DNA of 64,000 nt from Streptomyces sp. SCSIO 75703 (GCF_036607905.1 NZ_CP144555.1:3100001-3164000), one strand, 5' to 3'; numbered from the stretch's first letter, positions 9,271 through 18,561 are shown. The notes: generated from the letters alone by a model not told the origin. Translations and numbers: made by a program.

Positions 9271-9903
9271 TCAGTCGAGACGGATGTGGCGCAGGCCGAC
9301 GGCGGCCTGCCGCAGCCGGGTCCGCAGCCGCCCCTCGGTGTTGGGGGCCAGGGTGAGTCCGGCGAGGACGGCGATCCGGTCGGCGGTCTTCGGGACGGTC
9401 GTGTGGTCCGTCCACAGGTGTTCGGCGAACTCCGCCTCGCGCAGCCGCTCCAGACAGTGGTCGAGCTGCGCCACCGCCCAGCTCTCCCGCCGCGCGGGCC
9501 CCTTGCGTCCCGCGGCGCGGGCGAGCAGCCGGCCGGGTCCCCGCTCGCGCAGCCGCCGCAGCACCGTCTCCCGTTCGGCGAGGAGAGTGAAGTGCCTTAC
9601 GTCATGGCCCAGTTCGCGCAGTCGGCCGACCGTCTCGGCGAACTGCACCGGGTCGGTGACCGTCATGGGCGCGATCACCACGCCCTCGTGCCGGGCCAGG
9701 GCCAGGTCGAGGACCTCCACCACGCCCCGCCGCCAGGAGACCAGTTCCCGGAAGTCCCCGCGCAGCGCGGGCGGCAGGGTGCGGCGCAGTCCGAAGCCGG
9801 TGTGCTCGGGGTCGCAGACGACGCTGCCGGGCAGCCGGCGCCGTATCTCGTGTGCGGTCTGTGTCTTGCCGCCCCCGAAGGGGCCGTTGATCCACAGGAG
9901 CAT
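9271..9903 (-). CDS. P-loop NTPase, TmrB-like
   Basis: A 210-residue ATP-binding protein starting MLLWINGPFGGGKTQTAHEI, with Walker A GPFGGGKT at residues 7-14, followed by CDPEHTGFGLRR, as in the TmrB tunicamycin-resistance and small kinase-like family. It may be a kinase or resistance protein; no substrate can be assigned. ATG 9903 is preferred to ATG 9909 because TAGGGT lies seven bases upstream, which fits a leaderless start. It lies about 40 bases downstream of the two-component pair on the same strand. Confidence 0.75.
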   Translation of the reverse strand: MLLWINGPFGGGKTQTAHEIRRRLPGSVVCDPEHTGFGLRRTLPPALRGDFRELVSWRRGVVEVLDLALARHEGVVIAPMTVTDPVQFAETVGRLRELGHDVRHFTLLAERETVLRRLRERGPGRLLARAAGRKGPARRESWAVAQLDHCLERLREAEFAEHLWTDHTTVPKTADRIAVLAGLTLAPNTEGRLRTRLRQAAVGLRHIRLD

Positions 9904-9910
9904 GCACATG

Positions 9911-9916
9911 ACCCTA
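9911..9916 (-). promoter_or_regulatory. -10 box of leaderless promoter for the NTPase
   Basis: TAGGGT on the minus strand, seven bases before ATG 9903. The same bases could act as a weak Shine-Dalgarno (AGGG, eight bases before the ATG), so the mode of initiation is ambiguous. Confidence 0.35.
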
Positions 9917-9943
9917 CCGACGGGGCCGGCCGCGCGGGGCCGG

Positions 9944-10615
9944 TCAGCCGTGTCCGCCGGCCCGCACGAGCCCGGTCTCGTAGGCGAGGACCACCACCTG
10001 CACGCGGTCGCGCAGGCCGAGCTTGGTGAGGATGCGGCCGACGTGCGTCTTCACGGTCGCCTCCGACAGGACGAGCCGGGCCGCGATCTCGCCGTTGGAC
10101 AGGCCCTGCGCCACCAGCACCATCACCTCGCGCTCACGTTCGGTGAGCCGGTCCAGCTCGGCGGGGCGCGGGCGTCCGCCGGCGGCCGGCAGCATCGGCG
10201 CGAAACGGTCCAGCAGCCGGCGGGTGGTGGAGGGGGCGACCACCGCGTCGCCGCTGTGCACGGCGCGGATGGCGGCGAGGAGTTCGCCGGGCGGCACGTC
10301 CTTGAGCATGAAGCCGGAGGCCCCGGCCTTCAGCGCGGAGAAGGCGTACTCGTCGAGGTCGAACGTGGTGAGGATCAGCACCTTGGGCGCGTCGGGGTCG
10401 GCGCAGATCCGGCCGGTGGCCTCCACGCCGTCGAGCCGGGGCATGCGGACGTCCATCAGGACCACGTCGACGGCGGTCGAGCGCAGCACCTGGAGGGCTT
10501 CGGCGCCGTCGCCCGCCTCCGCCACGACCTCCATGTCCGGCTGCGCGGCGAGCACCATGCGGAACCCGGTGCGCAGCAGCACCTGGTCGTCGACGAGCAT
10601 GACGCGGATCGTCAT
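9944..10615 (-). CDS. two-component response regulator, NarL/FixJ family
   Basis: A 223-residue response regulator. The receiver has the acidic pocket VDD at 8-10, the phosphoacceptor D55 in VVLMDVRMP and the conserved K105. The C-terminal LuxR-type helix-turn-helix (LTEREREVMVLVAQGLSNGEIAARL, VKTHVGRILTKLGLRDR) binds DNA. It lies 58 bases downstream of its histidine kinase on the same strand and is presumably phosphorylated by it. The regulon is unknown. Confidence 0.93.
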   Translation of the reverse strand: MTIRVMLVDDQVLLRTGFRMVLAAQPDMEVVAEAGDGAEALQVLRSTAVDVVLMDVRMPRLDGVEATGRICADPDAPKVLILTTFDLDEYAFSALKAGASGFMLKDVPPGELLAAIRAVHSGDAVVAPSTTRRLLDRFAPMLPAAGGRPRPAELDRLTEREREVMVLVAQGLSNGEIAARLVLSEATVKTHVGRILTKLGLRDRVQVVVLAYETGLVRAGGHG

Positions 10616-10673
10616 CGGGTCTCTTCCTTCCGCGGAACGGTGGGGGCTGGCCGCGCGTGGTGGGCGGGGGTGT

Positions 10674-11876
10674 TCAGTGTGCCGGTTTCAGCGGCAGCAG
10701 GGCGCTGACCCGGAAGCCGCCGCCGGGGCGCGGGCCCGCGTCCAGCGTGCCGCCGACCATGCCGATCCGCTCCCGCATGCCGATCAGTCCGTGCCCCTGG
10801 CCGTCGAGTCCGCCCTCCTCGTACAGCTCGTGCGGGGCGCCCTGGCCGTCGTCCTCGACGAGCAGGCCGAGCCCGTCGTCGAAGTAGACGAGGCGCACGC
10901 TCGCCCCCGCCTGGGGGCCGCCGTGCTTGCGGGTGTTGGTCAGCGCCTCCTGCACGATGCGGTAGGCGGTCAGCTCGACGCCGCTGGGCAGCTCCCGGGG
11001 GGTGCCCTCGATCTTGAAGTCGACCGGGAGGCCCGAGGTGCGGCACTGCTCGACGAGGTCCTCGATCTGCCCGACGTCGGGCTGCGGGACGTACTCGCCG
11101 GCCTCCTGGTGCTCGCCGGTGCGCAGCACGCCGAGCAGGCGGCGCATCTCCGCGAGCGCCTGGCGGCCGGTGGAGGAGATCGTCTCCAGGGCCGTGCGGG
11201 CCTGGTCGGGGGCGGCGTCGAGGACGTAGGCGGCGCCGTCGGCCTGGACCACCATCACGGAGACGTTGTGCGCGACCACGTCGTGCAGTTCGCGTGCGAT
11301 GCGGGCCCGTTCGGCCGCGACCGCGACCTTGGCCTGCGCCTCGCGTTCCTTCTCCAGCCGGGCGGCGCGCTCCTCCAGTTGCGCGAAGTAGGCGCGGCGG
11401 GTGCGTATGGAGTCGCCGAGCACCCAGGCCAGGGCGAAGGGCACCGTCTGGAACACGGTGATGGCGATGTTGCCCGCGATGCCGGCCTGCTCGCTGGGCC
11501 AGCGCATCTGTGCCACGGGCGCGGCGCACAGCCCCATGGTGAGCGCGGCCCGCGAGGACCAGCGGGCCCCGGTCGCGGCCACCGTGTAGACGATCACCAG
11601 GAGGGCGAAGTCGGCGGGCATCGTGGGGACGTCCAGCACGAGCTGGGCCAGTCCGAGCACGGCGCCCAGCAGCAGCATCTTCTCCGGCAGGCGCCGGCGC
11701 AACGCGATGACCAGGCAGAGCAGCGCGGAGACCGGGACGGCCAGCGCCAGGGAGGTCGTCCCGGGAGCCTCCGGATTCGGCCCCGCGGACACCACGGCGA
11801 GCCCGAACAGGACGAGTGCCCAGAAGCAGTCGACCCCGGTCGGGTGTCGGCGGAGGAAAGCGTAGAGGCGCTGCAC
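10674..11876 (-). CDS. two-component sensor histidine kinase, NarL-partner (HisKA_3) type
   Basis: A 400-residue membrane kinase. Residues 14-155 contain about five transmembrane helices, followed by a coiled linker (165-190), a HisKA_3 dimerisation domain with phosphoacceptor H198 in RELHDVVAHNVSVM, and a HATPase domain with AYRIVQEALTNTRKHG and GHGLIGMRERIGMVGG. It lacks a large extracellular domain, so it probably senses a membrane or intramembrane signal. The GTG start at 11876 is preceded by TACGCT and seven bases, fitting a leaderless mRNA that would also carry the regulator gene. Confidence 0.93.
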   Translation of the reverse strand: MQRLYAFLRRHPTGVDCFWALVLFGLAVVSAGPNPEAPGTTSLALAVPVSALLCLVIALRRRLPEKMLLLGAVLGLAQLVLDVPTMPADFALLVIVYTVAATGARWSSRAALTMGLCAAPVAQMRWPSEQAGIAGNIAITVFQTVPFALAWVLGDSIRTRRAYFAQLEERAARLEKEREAQAKVAVAAERARIARELHDVVAHNVSVMVVQADGAAYVLDAAPDQARTALETISSTGRQALAEMRRLLGVLRTGEHQEAGEYVPQPDVGQIEDLVEQCRTSGLPVDFKIEGTPRELPSGVELTAYRIVQEALTNTRKHGGPQAGASVRLVYFDDGLGLLVEDDGQGAPHELYEEGGLDGQGHGLIGMRERIGMVGGTLDAGPRPGGGFRVSALLPLKPAH

Positions 11877-11883
11877 GTCACCC

Positions 11884-11889
11884 AGCGTA
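11884..11889 (-). promoter_or_regulatory. -10 box of leaderless promoter for the two-component operon
   Basis: TACGCT followed by seven bases and the GTG start of the histidine kinase; no Shine-Dalgarno lies between. Confidence 0.5.
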
Positions 11890-11983
11890 GGCAGGCGGGA
11901 CCGGCCCGGGGGTCAACCGGAGGGCCGATCCGCGGCCTCCGCGCGTACTCCCCAAGGTGGAGGTCCCGCTTTTCTGTGCCCCT

Positions 11984-12030
11984 GACCGTTCCGGCTGCCG
12001 CGCGGACCGTTCCGCTTGCCGCACTAGCCT
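11984..12030 (+). promoter_or_regulatory. paired direct repeats next to a -10 box (MidA-type gene)
   Basis: Two 18-base copies of GACCGTTCCGSYTGCCGC (11984-12001 and 12005-12022) start 21 bases apart, two helical turns, and the second ends two bases before TAGCCT (12025-12030). This looks like a tandem activator or repressor site over a promoter for the methyltransferase gene, with a leader of about 190 bases. Confidence 0.45.
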
Positions 12031-12183
12031 GGGGGCCCGTGGACGGGCCTGGACGGCCGGGCGACGCCGGGACGGCCGGTGGACACCTGAAGGGCCCGAA
12101 GGTCCCGGGGGGCATGCCTGGAGGCCCGGGAAGGGGAAGACACGGGGCCTGGTGGGGCCGGTGGGATGCCGTGGGCCGGTGGT

Positions 12184-12217
12184 CCGGTGAGACCAGTGGG
12201 CCGGTGAGATCAGTGGG
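12184..12217 (+). repeat. 17-bp tandem repeat in the leader of the MidA-type gene
   Basis: CCGGTGAGACCAGTGGG is followed directly by CCGGTGAGATCAGTGGG, with one mismatch. Together with the promoter repeats and the GC-rich tract at 12030-12180, this accounts for the 347-base gap between the histidine kinase and the methyltransferase; I see no other gene there. Confidence 0.6.
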
Positions 12218-12223
12218 AGCGAT

Positions 12224-13486
12224 GTGAGCGATGTGAGCCCTGTGACGGACGTGGCCCCGGAGCACTCGAACGACCCGGCCGACCCCGACGCCCGGGAAGC
12301 CCCGGCGGACCCCAACGCCCCGGAAGCCCCGGCCGACCGCCCCGCCCCGGAAGCCCCGGGTGCCCGTGACGTCTCGGACACCTCAGGTGCCTCAGATGCC
12401 TCAGATGCCCCGGGCGTCTCGGGCGTCTCGGACGCCCCGGGCGTCTCGCACGTCTCCCGTCGGCGGAGCGAATGGCGGGGCTGGCGGGAGGCCACCGAGG
12501 CGGCCCTCTACGGTCCGCGCGGCTTCTACCGGCGCGCCGAGGGCCCGGCCGGCCACTTCCGTACGTCCGTGCACGCCTCCCCGCTCTTCGCCGGGGCCGT
12601 GGCCCGCCTGCTGTGCCGGGTCGACGCGGCGCTGGGCCGGCCCGCCTCCCTCGCCTTCGTGGACCTCGGCGCCGGACGCGGTGAACTGGTGACCGGCGTG
12701 CTCGCCGCGCTGCCCGCCGAGGTGGCCGCCCGCACCCGCGCCCACGCCGTCGAGATCGCCGGCCGGCCCGCCGGGCTCGCCCCCGGGATCGCGTGGGGCC
12801 CCGAGCCGCCGCCCGGCGTCACGGGGCTCCTGTTCGCCAACGAGTGGCTCGACAACGTACCCGTGGACGTCGCGGAGGTCGACGCCGAGGGGGTCGCCCG
12901 GCGGGTCCTCGTCCGCGAGGACGGCCGCGAGCGCCTGGGCGAGTCGGTGACCGGGGCCGACGCCGACTGGCTGGAGCGCTGGTGGCCGCTGCCCGGCGAG
13001 GAGGGGCTGCGGGCCGAGATCGGCCGGCCCCGGGACGCCGCCTGGGCCGCCGCCGTCGGAACGCTGGAACGCGGCCTCGCCGTGGCCGCCGACTACGCGC
13101 ACACGGCCGGCTCCCGCCCGCCCCACGGCACGCTCACCGGCTTCCGGGCGGGTCGCGGCACGCCGCCGGTGCCCGACGGCTCGTGCGACCTCACCTCCCA
13201 CGTCGCCCTGGACGCGTGCGCGGCGGAGGGGGCGCGGTCCGGCGCGCGGACGCTCCCGCAACGCGAGGCCCTGCGCGCCCTGGGCGTCTCGGGCGCCCGC
13301 CCGCCGCTCGCGCTGGCCACGACCGACCCGGCCGGGTACGTCCGCGCCCTGGCCGCCGCCTCCGAGGCCGCCGAGCTGACCGCGCCGGACGGGCTGGGCG
13401 GCTTCACCTGGCTGTGCCGGCCGGTGGACCTGCCCGGCGGGGTGGCGCCGCTACTTGTCGATGTCGCCGACCACGAAGAACAGTGA
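12224..13486 (+). CDS. class I SAM-dependent methyltransferase, MidA/NDUFAF7 family
   Basis: A 420-residue protein. Residues 1-80 are disordered, Pro/Ala/Asp/Ser-rich and repetitive; the folded part starts at [22 protein letters not shown]. The SAM motif is [16 protein letters not shown] and the family hallmark [15 protein letters not shown] follows. MidA/NDUFAF7 proteins (Methyltransf_28) methylate an arginine of the 49-kDa/NuoD subunit of complex I, and the convergent neighbour here is a nuoD paralogue. The 3' end overlaps nuoD2 by 36 bases on the opposite strand. The start is uncertain: GTG 12224 is close behind GGGAG, and GTG 12233 is an alternative. Confidence 0.82.
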   Translation: MSDVSPVTDVAPEHSNDPADPDAREAPADPNAPEAPADRPAPEAPGARDVSDTSGASDASDAPGVSGVSDAPGVSHVSRRRSEWRGWREATEAALYGPRGFYRRAEGPAGHFRTSVHASPLFAGAVARLLCRVDAALGRPASLAFVDLGAGRGELVTGVLAALPAEVAARTRAHAVEIAGRPAGLAPGIAWGPEPPPGVTGLLFANEWLDNVPVDVAEVDAEGVARRVLVREDGRERLGESVTGADADWLERWWPLPGEEGLRAEIGRPRDAAWAAAVGTLERGLAVAADYAHTAGSRPPHGTLTGFRAGRGTPPVPDGSCDLTSHVALDACAAEGARSGARTLPQREALRALGVSGARPPLALATTDPAGYVRALAAASEAAELTAPDGLGGFTWLCRPVDLPGGVAPLLVDVADHEEQ

Positions 13487-14602
13487 CCCGAGGATGGCCA
13501 CCATGTCCGAGACCAGCGTGCCGGGCAGCAGTTCCGTGAGCGCCTGGATGTTGTTGTACGAGGCGGAGCGCAGCTTCAGCCGGTACGGGGTCTTCTCGCC
13601 CTTGCTGACCAGGTAGTAGCCGTTGATGCCGAGCGGGTTCTCGGTCCAGGCGTACGTGTGTCCCTCGGGCGCCTTCAGCACCTTGGGGAGCCGCTGGTTG
13701 ACCGGCCCCGGCGGCAGCCCGGCGAGCCGGTCCAGGCAGGCGTCGGCGAGGTCGAGCGCGTTGTGGGTCTGCTCCAGCAGGCACTCGAAACGCGCGAGGC
13801 AGTCGCCCTCCCGCCGGGTGACGACCTTCAGCGTGTCCCGCAGCTCGCCGTAGGCGAGGTACGGCTCGTCCCGGCGCAGGTCGAAGTCGACGCCCGAGGC
13901 GCGCGCGATGGGGCCGCTGACCCCGTAGGCGTGCACGGCCCCGGCGCTCAGGACGCCCACGCCCCGGGTGCGGCCCCGGAAGATCTCGTTGCCGAGCACC
14001 AGGTCGTCGAAGACGTCCATCCTCGAGCGCACGGCCCGTACGGCCTCCCGCGCGCGGCCGGTCCAGCCGGCGGGAAGGTCCTCCTTGAGGCCGCCCACGC
14101 GGTTGAACATGTAGTGCATGCGTCCGCCGGAGACCTCCTCCATGGCGTTCTGCAGCACCTCGCGCTCCCTGAAGGCGTGGAAGACCGGGGTGATGCCGCC
14201 CAGCTCCAGCGGGTAGGAGCCGAGGAACATCAGGTGGTTCAGCACCCGGTTCAGCTCCGCGAGCAGGGTGCGGATCCACACGGCCCGCTCGGGGACCTCC
14301 ATGCCGAGCATCCGCTCCACGGCGAGGACCACGCCGAGTTCGTTGGAGAACGCCGAGAGCCAGTCGTGCCGGTTGGCCAGCACGATGATCTGACGGTAGT
14401 CACGGGCCTCGAAGAGCTTCTCCGCGCCGCGGTGCATGTAACCGATCACCGGCTCCGCGCGGGTGATCCGCTCGCCGTCCAGGACGAGCCGCAGCCTCAG
14501 CACTCCGTGCGTGGACGGGTGCTGGGGGCCGATGTTCAGCACCATGTCGGTGCTCTCCGCGGCGCCGCCGATACCGACCGTGGTCTCCGTCGTGGGAGTC
14601 AT
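13451..14602 (-). CDS. nuoD2: NADH dehydrogenase subunit D-like protein (orphan NuoD2)
   Basis: A 383-residue homologue of the 49-kDa quinone-site subunit of complex I. It keeps [23 protein letters not shown], the HRGAEKLFE motif (H57, R58), [23 protein letters not shown] and the C-terminal [18 protein letters not shown]. No other nuo gene is nearby, so it is a standalone paralogue rather than part of the 14-gene nuo operon. Arg58 corresponds to the arginine methylated by NDUFAF7 in mitochondria, which links it to the convergent MidA-type gene. Confidence 0.9.
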   Translation of the reverse strand: MTPTTETTVGIGGAAESTDMVLNIGPQHPSTHGVLRLRLVLDGERITRAEPVIGYMHRGAEKLFEARDYRQIIVLANRHDWLSAFSNELGVVLAVERMLGMEVPERAVWIRTLLAELNRVLNHLMFLGSYPLELGGITPVFHAFREREVLQNAMEEVSGGRMHYMFNRVGGLKEDLPAGWTGRAREAVRAVRSRMDVFDDLVLGNEIFRGRTRGVGVLSAGAVHAYGVSGPIARASGVDFDLRRDEPYLAYGELRDTLKVVTRREGDCLARFECLLEQTHNALDLADACLDRLAGLPPGPVNQRLPKVLKAPEGHTYAWTENPLGINGYYLVSKGEKTPYRLKLRSASYNNIQALTELLPGTLVSDMVAILGSLFFVVGDIDK

Positions 14603-14621
14603 GTCCCCAGTCTCCCCTACG

Positions 14622-14627
14622 TACGCT
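14622..14627 (+). promoter_or_regulatory. -10 box of leaderless promoter for the PH-domain operon
   Basis: TACGCT, six bases, then ATG 14634. The start is divergent from nuoD2, whose ATG is 31 bases away, so the two promoters must overlap. Confidence 0.5.
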
Positions 14628-14633
14628 GGCCCC

Positions 14634-15380
14634 ATGGAGACGGGGAGCCCGCGCGAGGCGGGCACGGCGGGACCGTCCGGCGCGCCGGACGCCGGCACGC
14701 GGGAAGTGGACACACCGGGGGCGGGCATACCGGACACGCCGGGCACGCGCACGCCGGAGCGGGACACGCCCGGGGCGGAGCGGAGCACGGTGGCGGAGCG
14801 GGATGCGATGGCGGAAGAGAACGCGGGGCAGGGCGTGGACGCGGACGCGACGTCGGGGCCGGGCGGGGACTCGGGGCCGGGGCCGGGGGCGGCCCCGGGC
14901 GCCGGCGCGGACCCGGGTGGGCCGGTGTGGACCGGGCTGCCGCCGGGGCTGTTGCGGATGCGACGGCTGTTGCTGGTGGTGTGGGTGGGCCTGCTCACCC
15001 TGGCCGCGGGCGCGGTGCCGGCCCTGATCGCCGGGCCCCTGTGGGCGCTCTGCGCGCTGCCGCCGCTCGCCCTGCTGGTCTGGGGCTGGGTGATGCTCGG
15101 GCGCAACTGGCGCTCCTGGCGGTACGCAGAACGCGCCGACGACCTGCTGATCTGCCGCGGCGTGCTGTGGCACGAGGAGACCGTGGTGCCGTACGGGCGG
15201 ATGCAGCTCGTCGAGGTCACCTCGGGCCCCGTCGAACGGCACTTCGGGCTGGCCAGCGTGCAGTTGCACACGGCCGCCGCCGCGTCGGACGCGACCATCC
15301 CCGGTCTCGATCCGGCCGAGGCGGAACGCCTCCGCGACCGGCTCACCGAGCTGGGCGAGGCCCGGTCGGCGGGGCTGTGA
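14634..15380 (+). CDS. bacterial PH-domain (bPH2/YdbS-like) membrane protein
   Basis: A 248-residue protein. Residues 1-100 are disordered and Gly/Pro/Glu-rich; two transmembrane helices follow ([20 protein letters not shown] and [14 protein letters not shown]); the C-terminal part is a YdbS-type PH domain ([39 protein letters not shown]). The family has unknown molecular function and usually occurs as a pair, as here. The ATG is preceded by TACGCT-N6. The stop overlaps the start of the next gene. Confidence 0.85.
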   Translation: METGSPREAGTAGPSGAPDAGTREVDTPGAGIPDTPGTRTPERDTPGAERSTVAERDAMAEENAGQGVDADATSGPGGDSGPGPGAAPGAGADPGGPVWTGLPPGLLRMRRLLLVVWVGLLTLAAGAVPALIAGPLWALCALPPLALLVWGWVMLGRNWRSWRYAERADDLLICRGVLWHEETVVPYGRMQLVEVTSGPVERHFGLASVQLHTAAAASDATIPGLDPAEAERLRDRLTELGEARSAGL

Positions 15381-16711
15381 CCGTGTCCCAGGAGATCCGG
15401 CCGGAGAGCGCCCCCGCCGGTGCGCACGGACGGCGCCTGCACCCCGTCACCCCGCTGCGGCGGGCCTGGGCGCCCATCGCCGTGGTCATCGGCTGGGCCG
15501 TGCACGACCCCGACCAGGTCCAGCGGCACGCGACCCGGCTGACCACCACCACGCTGGTCGCCGGTCTCGCCGTGCTCCTCCCCGCCGCCGCCCTGTACGG
15601 CTTCCTGACCTGGTGGGTCACCCGGTTCGCGGTGACGGAGACCGAACTGCGCATCCGCACCGGCCTGCTGTTCCGGCGCACCGCGCACATCCGGCTCGAA
15701 CGCATCCAGGCCATCGACGTCACCCAGCCGATGCTGGCCCGGCTGCTGGGGGTCGCCAAGCTGAAACTCGACGTCATCGGCACCGAGGACCGGGACGAAC
15801 TGGCCTACCTCTCCCTCGGTGAGGCGCGGGCGCTCCGAGCCGAACTGCTGGCCCTCGCCGCCGGCTTCGCGCCGGAGGAGGCCCACGAGGTCGGCGAGGC
15901 GCCCTCCCGGGAGCTGGTGCGCGTGCCGCCGCGGGTCCTCGCCCTCTCGTTGCTGCTGACCGGCGCCACCTGGGCCATGCTGATCGCCGCCACCGTCGTC
16001 CCGACGGTGCTGTGGTGGGCCACCGACAACCTGTGGACGGTCGCCGCGTCGTCGCTGCCGCTGCTGGGCGCGGCGGTCGCGAGCAGCGTGGGACGGTTCG
16101 TCGGGGAGTACGACTGGACGCTGGCCGAGTCCCCGGACGGGCTCCGTATCGACCACGGGCTGCTGGACCGCGCCCACGAGACGGTGCCGCCGGGCCGGGT
16201 GCAGGCGGTCCGGCTGGTCGAGCCGCTGTTGTGGCGCCGCCTCGGCTGGGTCCGGGTCGAACTGGACGTGGCCGGGTCGTCCAACTCCCTGCTGCTGCCC
16301 GTCGCCCCGCGTGAGATCGCCGTCTCCGTCGTCTCCCGGGTGCTGCCCGGGGCGGTCGTGCCGGGGCCGGCCCACCTGACGCCCCCGCCGCCCCGTGCCG
16401 CCCGGCGGCTGCCGGTGTGGTGGCGCGGGCACGGCCTGGCCGTCGTGGGCGGGGTGTTCGCCGCCCGGCACGGGCTGCTGAAGCGCACCCTGTCGCTGGT
16501 GCCGCACGCCAAGGTGCAGAGCGTACGGCTGACGCAGGGACCGTGGCGGCGGGCGCTGCGGCTCGCGGACGTGCACGTCGACACCGGGGCGAACACCACC
16601 GTCTCGGCCCGGCTGCGGGACGCCGCCGAGGCGGCCGACCTGCTCCACACCCAGGCCGAGCGCTCCCGCACCGGCCGCCGCGACGCCCTCCCGGACCGCT
16701 GGATGGCCTGA
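15377..16711 (+). CDS. PH-domain (YdbT-like) membrane protein, two to three PH repeats
   Basis: A 444-residue partner of the upstream gene. It has a transmembrane pair near residues 50-80, a first PH repeat ([40 protein letters not shown]), a second membrane pair near 195-240, a second repeat ([26 protein letters not shown]) and a third partial one ([23 protein letters not shown]). This matches the YdbT family. GTG 15377 overlaps the preceding TGA; GTG 15383 is also possible. A stem-loop terminator follows. Confidence 0.87.
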   Translation: MTVSQEIRPESAPAGAHGRRLHPVTPLRRAWAPIAVVIGWAVHDPDQVQRHATRLTTTTLVAGLAVLLPAAALYGFLTWWVTRFAVTETELRIRTGLLFRRTAHIRLERIQAIDVTQPMLARLLGVAKLKLDVIGTEDRDELAYLSLGEARALRAELLALAAGFAPEEAHEVGEAPSRELVRVPPRVLALSLLLTGATWAMLIAATVVPTVLWWATDNLWTVAASSLPLLGAAVASSVGRFVGEYDWTLAESPDGLRIDHGLLDRAHETVPPGRVQAVRLVEPLLWRRLGWVRVELDVAGSSNSLLLPVAPREIAVSVVSRVLPGAVVPGPAHLTPPPPRAARRLPVWWRGHGLAVVGGVFAARHGLLKRTLSLVPHAKVQSVRLTQGPWRRALRLADVHVDTGANTTVSARLRDAAEAADLLHTQAERSRTGRRDALPDRWMA

Positions 16712-16720
16712 CCGCCACGG

Positions 16721-16748
16721 CCCGCCGCCGGGCGCCACCGGCGGCGGG
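16721..16748 (+). terminator. stem-loop terminator after the PH-domain operon
   Basis: A perfect 11-bp stem CCCGCCGCCGG / CCGGCGGCGGG with a six-base loop starts nine bases after the stop codon. There is no U-tract, as is common in Streptomyces. Confidence 0.7.
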
Positions 16749-17180
16749 CGCGGCGGCACGGGCACCGGGCGCGGCACGGGCACCGGGCAGGATCGCCACG
16801 CCCGGTGCCCCGCCGGCTGACCACCGCGCGGGACGGGACCCACCCGGGACCCGCCGAGTGGACACCGGACGGCACGCGACCCGCCCGCGACCCGCCCGGG
16901 ACCCGCCGAGTGGGCGCCGGAGGACACGGAACACGCCCGAGGACCCGCCCGGCAGCCGTACCACGGCGCGAAACACGCCCGGCGACACGCCGAACGGCCG
17001 TCGTACGACACGGCACCCGCCCGGGGCCCCGCCAGGCGGCCCCCGACCGCACGCGACACGCCCGGCCACACACCGGGCAGCCGCCCCACCGCACGGAACA
17101 CGCCCGGCGACACGCCACCTCCGCCCCACCGGGGGCAGCCGACACGCCCGGGGCCGCGAACGCCTCGGCCGGCGGCAGGG
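16749..17180. repeat. degenerate repeat tract in a gene-free interval
   Basis: This tract is built of related short units. A 27-base unit beginning CCCGGGACCCGCC occurs at 16843 and 16895 with two mismatches; ACACGCCCGGCGACACGCC occurs identically at 16973 and 17098; CACGCCCGG-like cores recur through the tract. Open frames across it are artefacts of the composition (Arg/Pro/Gly repeats). I see no gene between 16712 and 17224. Confidence 0.6.
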
Positions 17181-17224
17181 CGCTCACGCGTCCCGCCGCC
17201 GGCCGAGGAAGGCGAGGAGAGGGG

Positions 17225-18523
17225 TCAGGAGACGGCGCTGCGCAGCCGTTCCACGTCGATACGCTCGGTCTCGTCGTGGGCGGTGAGGTCGATGACCTGG
17301 CCCACGGCGGGGGACGCGGGGGCGGCCGGCTTGAAGGCGGCCTCCGTCTCCGCCTTGTGCAGGGCGAGGGCCTCCTGCCCGACCACGTCGGCCAGGTCCT
17401 CGTTCTGGACGGACTCCAGCGCCTGCGGCGACGCCATACCGTCCCCGGCGTCCTTGGTGCCGAAGAAGTCGAACCCGCCCTCGACCCGGGGCCGCCGCGC
17501 GGAGGCCCCCGGTACGACGGCGACCGCGGTCGGCACCGTGAAGTGCCCGTCGGGCTCGCGCACCGGCCGCATCACCTGCCGCGCGGATTCCGGCGCGGCC
17601 GGCGCGGGCCGTTCCTCGGGCCCGCCCGGCATGGCGGCGGCACGCTCGTGCCCGTCGGTGCCCGCGCACTCCGCCCGGACCGTGTCGTCCCGCTCGGGTC
17701 CGGCGGCGGGCAGGCTCTCGCCACCGCCGTTCCCGTCGTCACCGCCGCCGTCGTCGTCCCGCCCGGCGGCGTCGCCGACGGCGGCCTCCCCGGCCACCCC
17801 GGACTCGGACTCGGACTCGGCCCGAGCGTCCGCCCCGGACTCCGCGTCCGCGCCGACGACGGCCTCCCCGTCCGCCGGGTCACCGAGCCGGGCCAGTGCC
17901 TCCCTCGCCCGCAGGAACAGCCGCGCGCCCTCGGGGGAGAACGCTCCCGGCCCAGACGTTGTCCCCGCCGCGCCAGGGTCCGCGCCCGGCTCCGGCCGCG
18001 CGCCCGCTGCCACGCCCGGGTCCGCCTCCTCGGGGCGCCGGGCGGCAGGCAGCGCGGGGGCCGTCGGGGCCGCCTCGATCTCCAGCAGGCGGCGGCCCTC
18101 CAGCGCGGTGGCCCGCTCGGTCTCGGCCGTGGCGTAGCGGCGGAGCAGGGAGGCGTGCTCGTTGCGCAGGCTCGCCAGTTCGGCGCGCTTGGCGCGCAGC
18201 CGCTGCTCCAGCTTGGTGCGCAGTTCGCGCGACTCCTCCAGGTCGGACTCCAGTTCGGCGAGCCGCTCGTCGAACCGCCACTCGTCGCCGGCCCGCGCGC
18301 GGACGAGGTCGGCGACCCGCTTGCCCGCCTGCGTGTCCCAGCGGCGCATGACGACCGCGCCGGTGACGGCCGTCACCGCGGCGCCCGCGGCCAGCACCCG
18401 GAGAACCGTCGTTCCGTCGAACACCCAGGGGCCGAGGGCGCAGACGATGGAGACGCCTGCGATCGCCGACGGGGGAAGCAGCCTGTGCAGAGGCGGAGAA
18501 TGGCGATGACGTCCACGTGGCAT
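17225..18523 (-). CDS. membrane-anchored coiled-coil protein of unknown function
   Basis: A 432-residue protein. Two transmembrane helices at residues 20-60 (SAIAGVSIVCALGPWVF, VLRVLAAGAAVTAVTGAVV) are followed by a coiled coil of about 90 residues (RLAELESDLEESRELRTKLEQ) and a long acidic, disordered C-terminal half. A short conserved-looking end contains GGFDFFGTKDA and VIDLTAHDETERIDVERLR. I do not recognise a catalytic domain; a scaffold at the membrane is plausible. ATG 18523 is supported by TAAGTT seven bases upstream. Confidence 0.75.
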   Translation of the reverse strand: MPRGRHRHSPPLHRLLPPSAIAGVSIVCALGPWVFDGTTVLRVLAAGAAVTAVTGAVVMRRWDTQAGKRVADLVRARAGDEWRFDERLAELESDLEESRELRTKLEQRLRAKRAELASLRNEHASLLRRYATAETERATALEGRRLLEIEAAPTAPALPAARRPEEADPGVAAGARPEPGADPGAAGTTSGPGAFSPEGARLFLRAREALARLGDPADGEAVVGADAESGADARAESESESGVAGEAAVGDAAGRDDDGGGDDGNGGGESLPAAGPERDDTVRAECAGTDGHERAAAMPGGPEERPAPAAPESARQVMRPVREPDGHFTVPTAVAVVPGASARRPRVEGGFDFFGTKDAGDGMASPQALESVQNEDLADVVGQEALALHKAETEAAFKPAAPASPAVGQVIDLTAHDETERIDVERLRSAVS

Positions 18524-18530
18524 GGCCAGA

Positions 18531-18536
18531 AACTTA
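18531..18536 (-). promoter_or_regulatory. -10 box of leaderless promoter for the coiled-coil gene
   Basis: TAAGTT on the minus strand, seven bases before ATG 18523. Confidence 0.45.
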
Positions 18537-18561
18537 CCGCGCGTAGGCGAATCGTGGCGCC

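Noticed and set aside
12360..12460. Short repeats at the start of the MidA-type gene as a CRISPR-like or regulatory array
   Set aside because: They are codon-level repeats (Asp-Ala/Val-Ser units) of a disordered N-terminus, without spacer structure.
13451..17113. Very long open frames such as 1220 codons on the minus strand across 13451-17113
   Set aside because: Only the nuoD2 part (from 14602) is conserved; the rest is antisense to the PH-domain genes or runs through the repeat tract, an artefact of few stop codons at about 73% GC.
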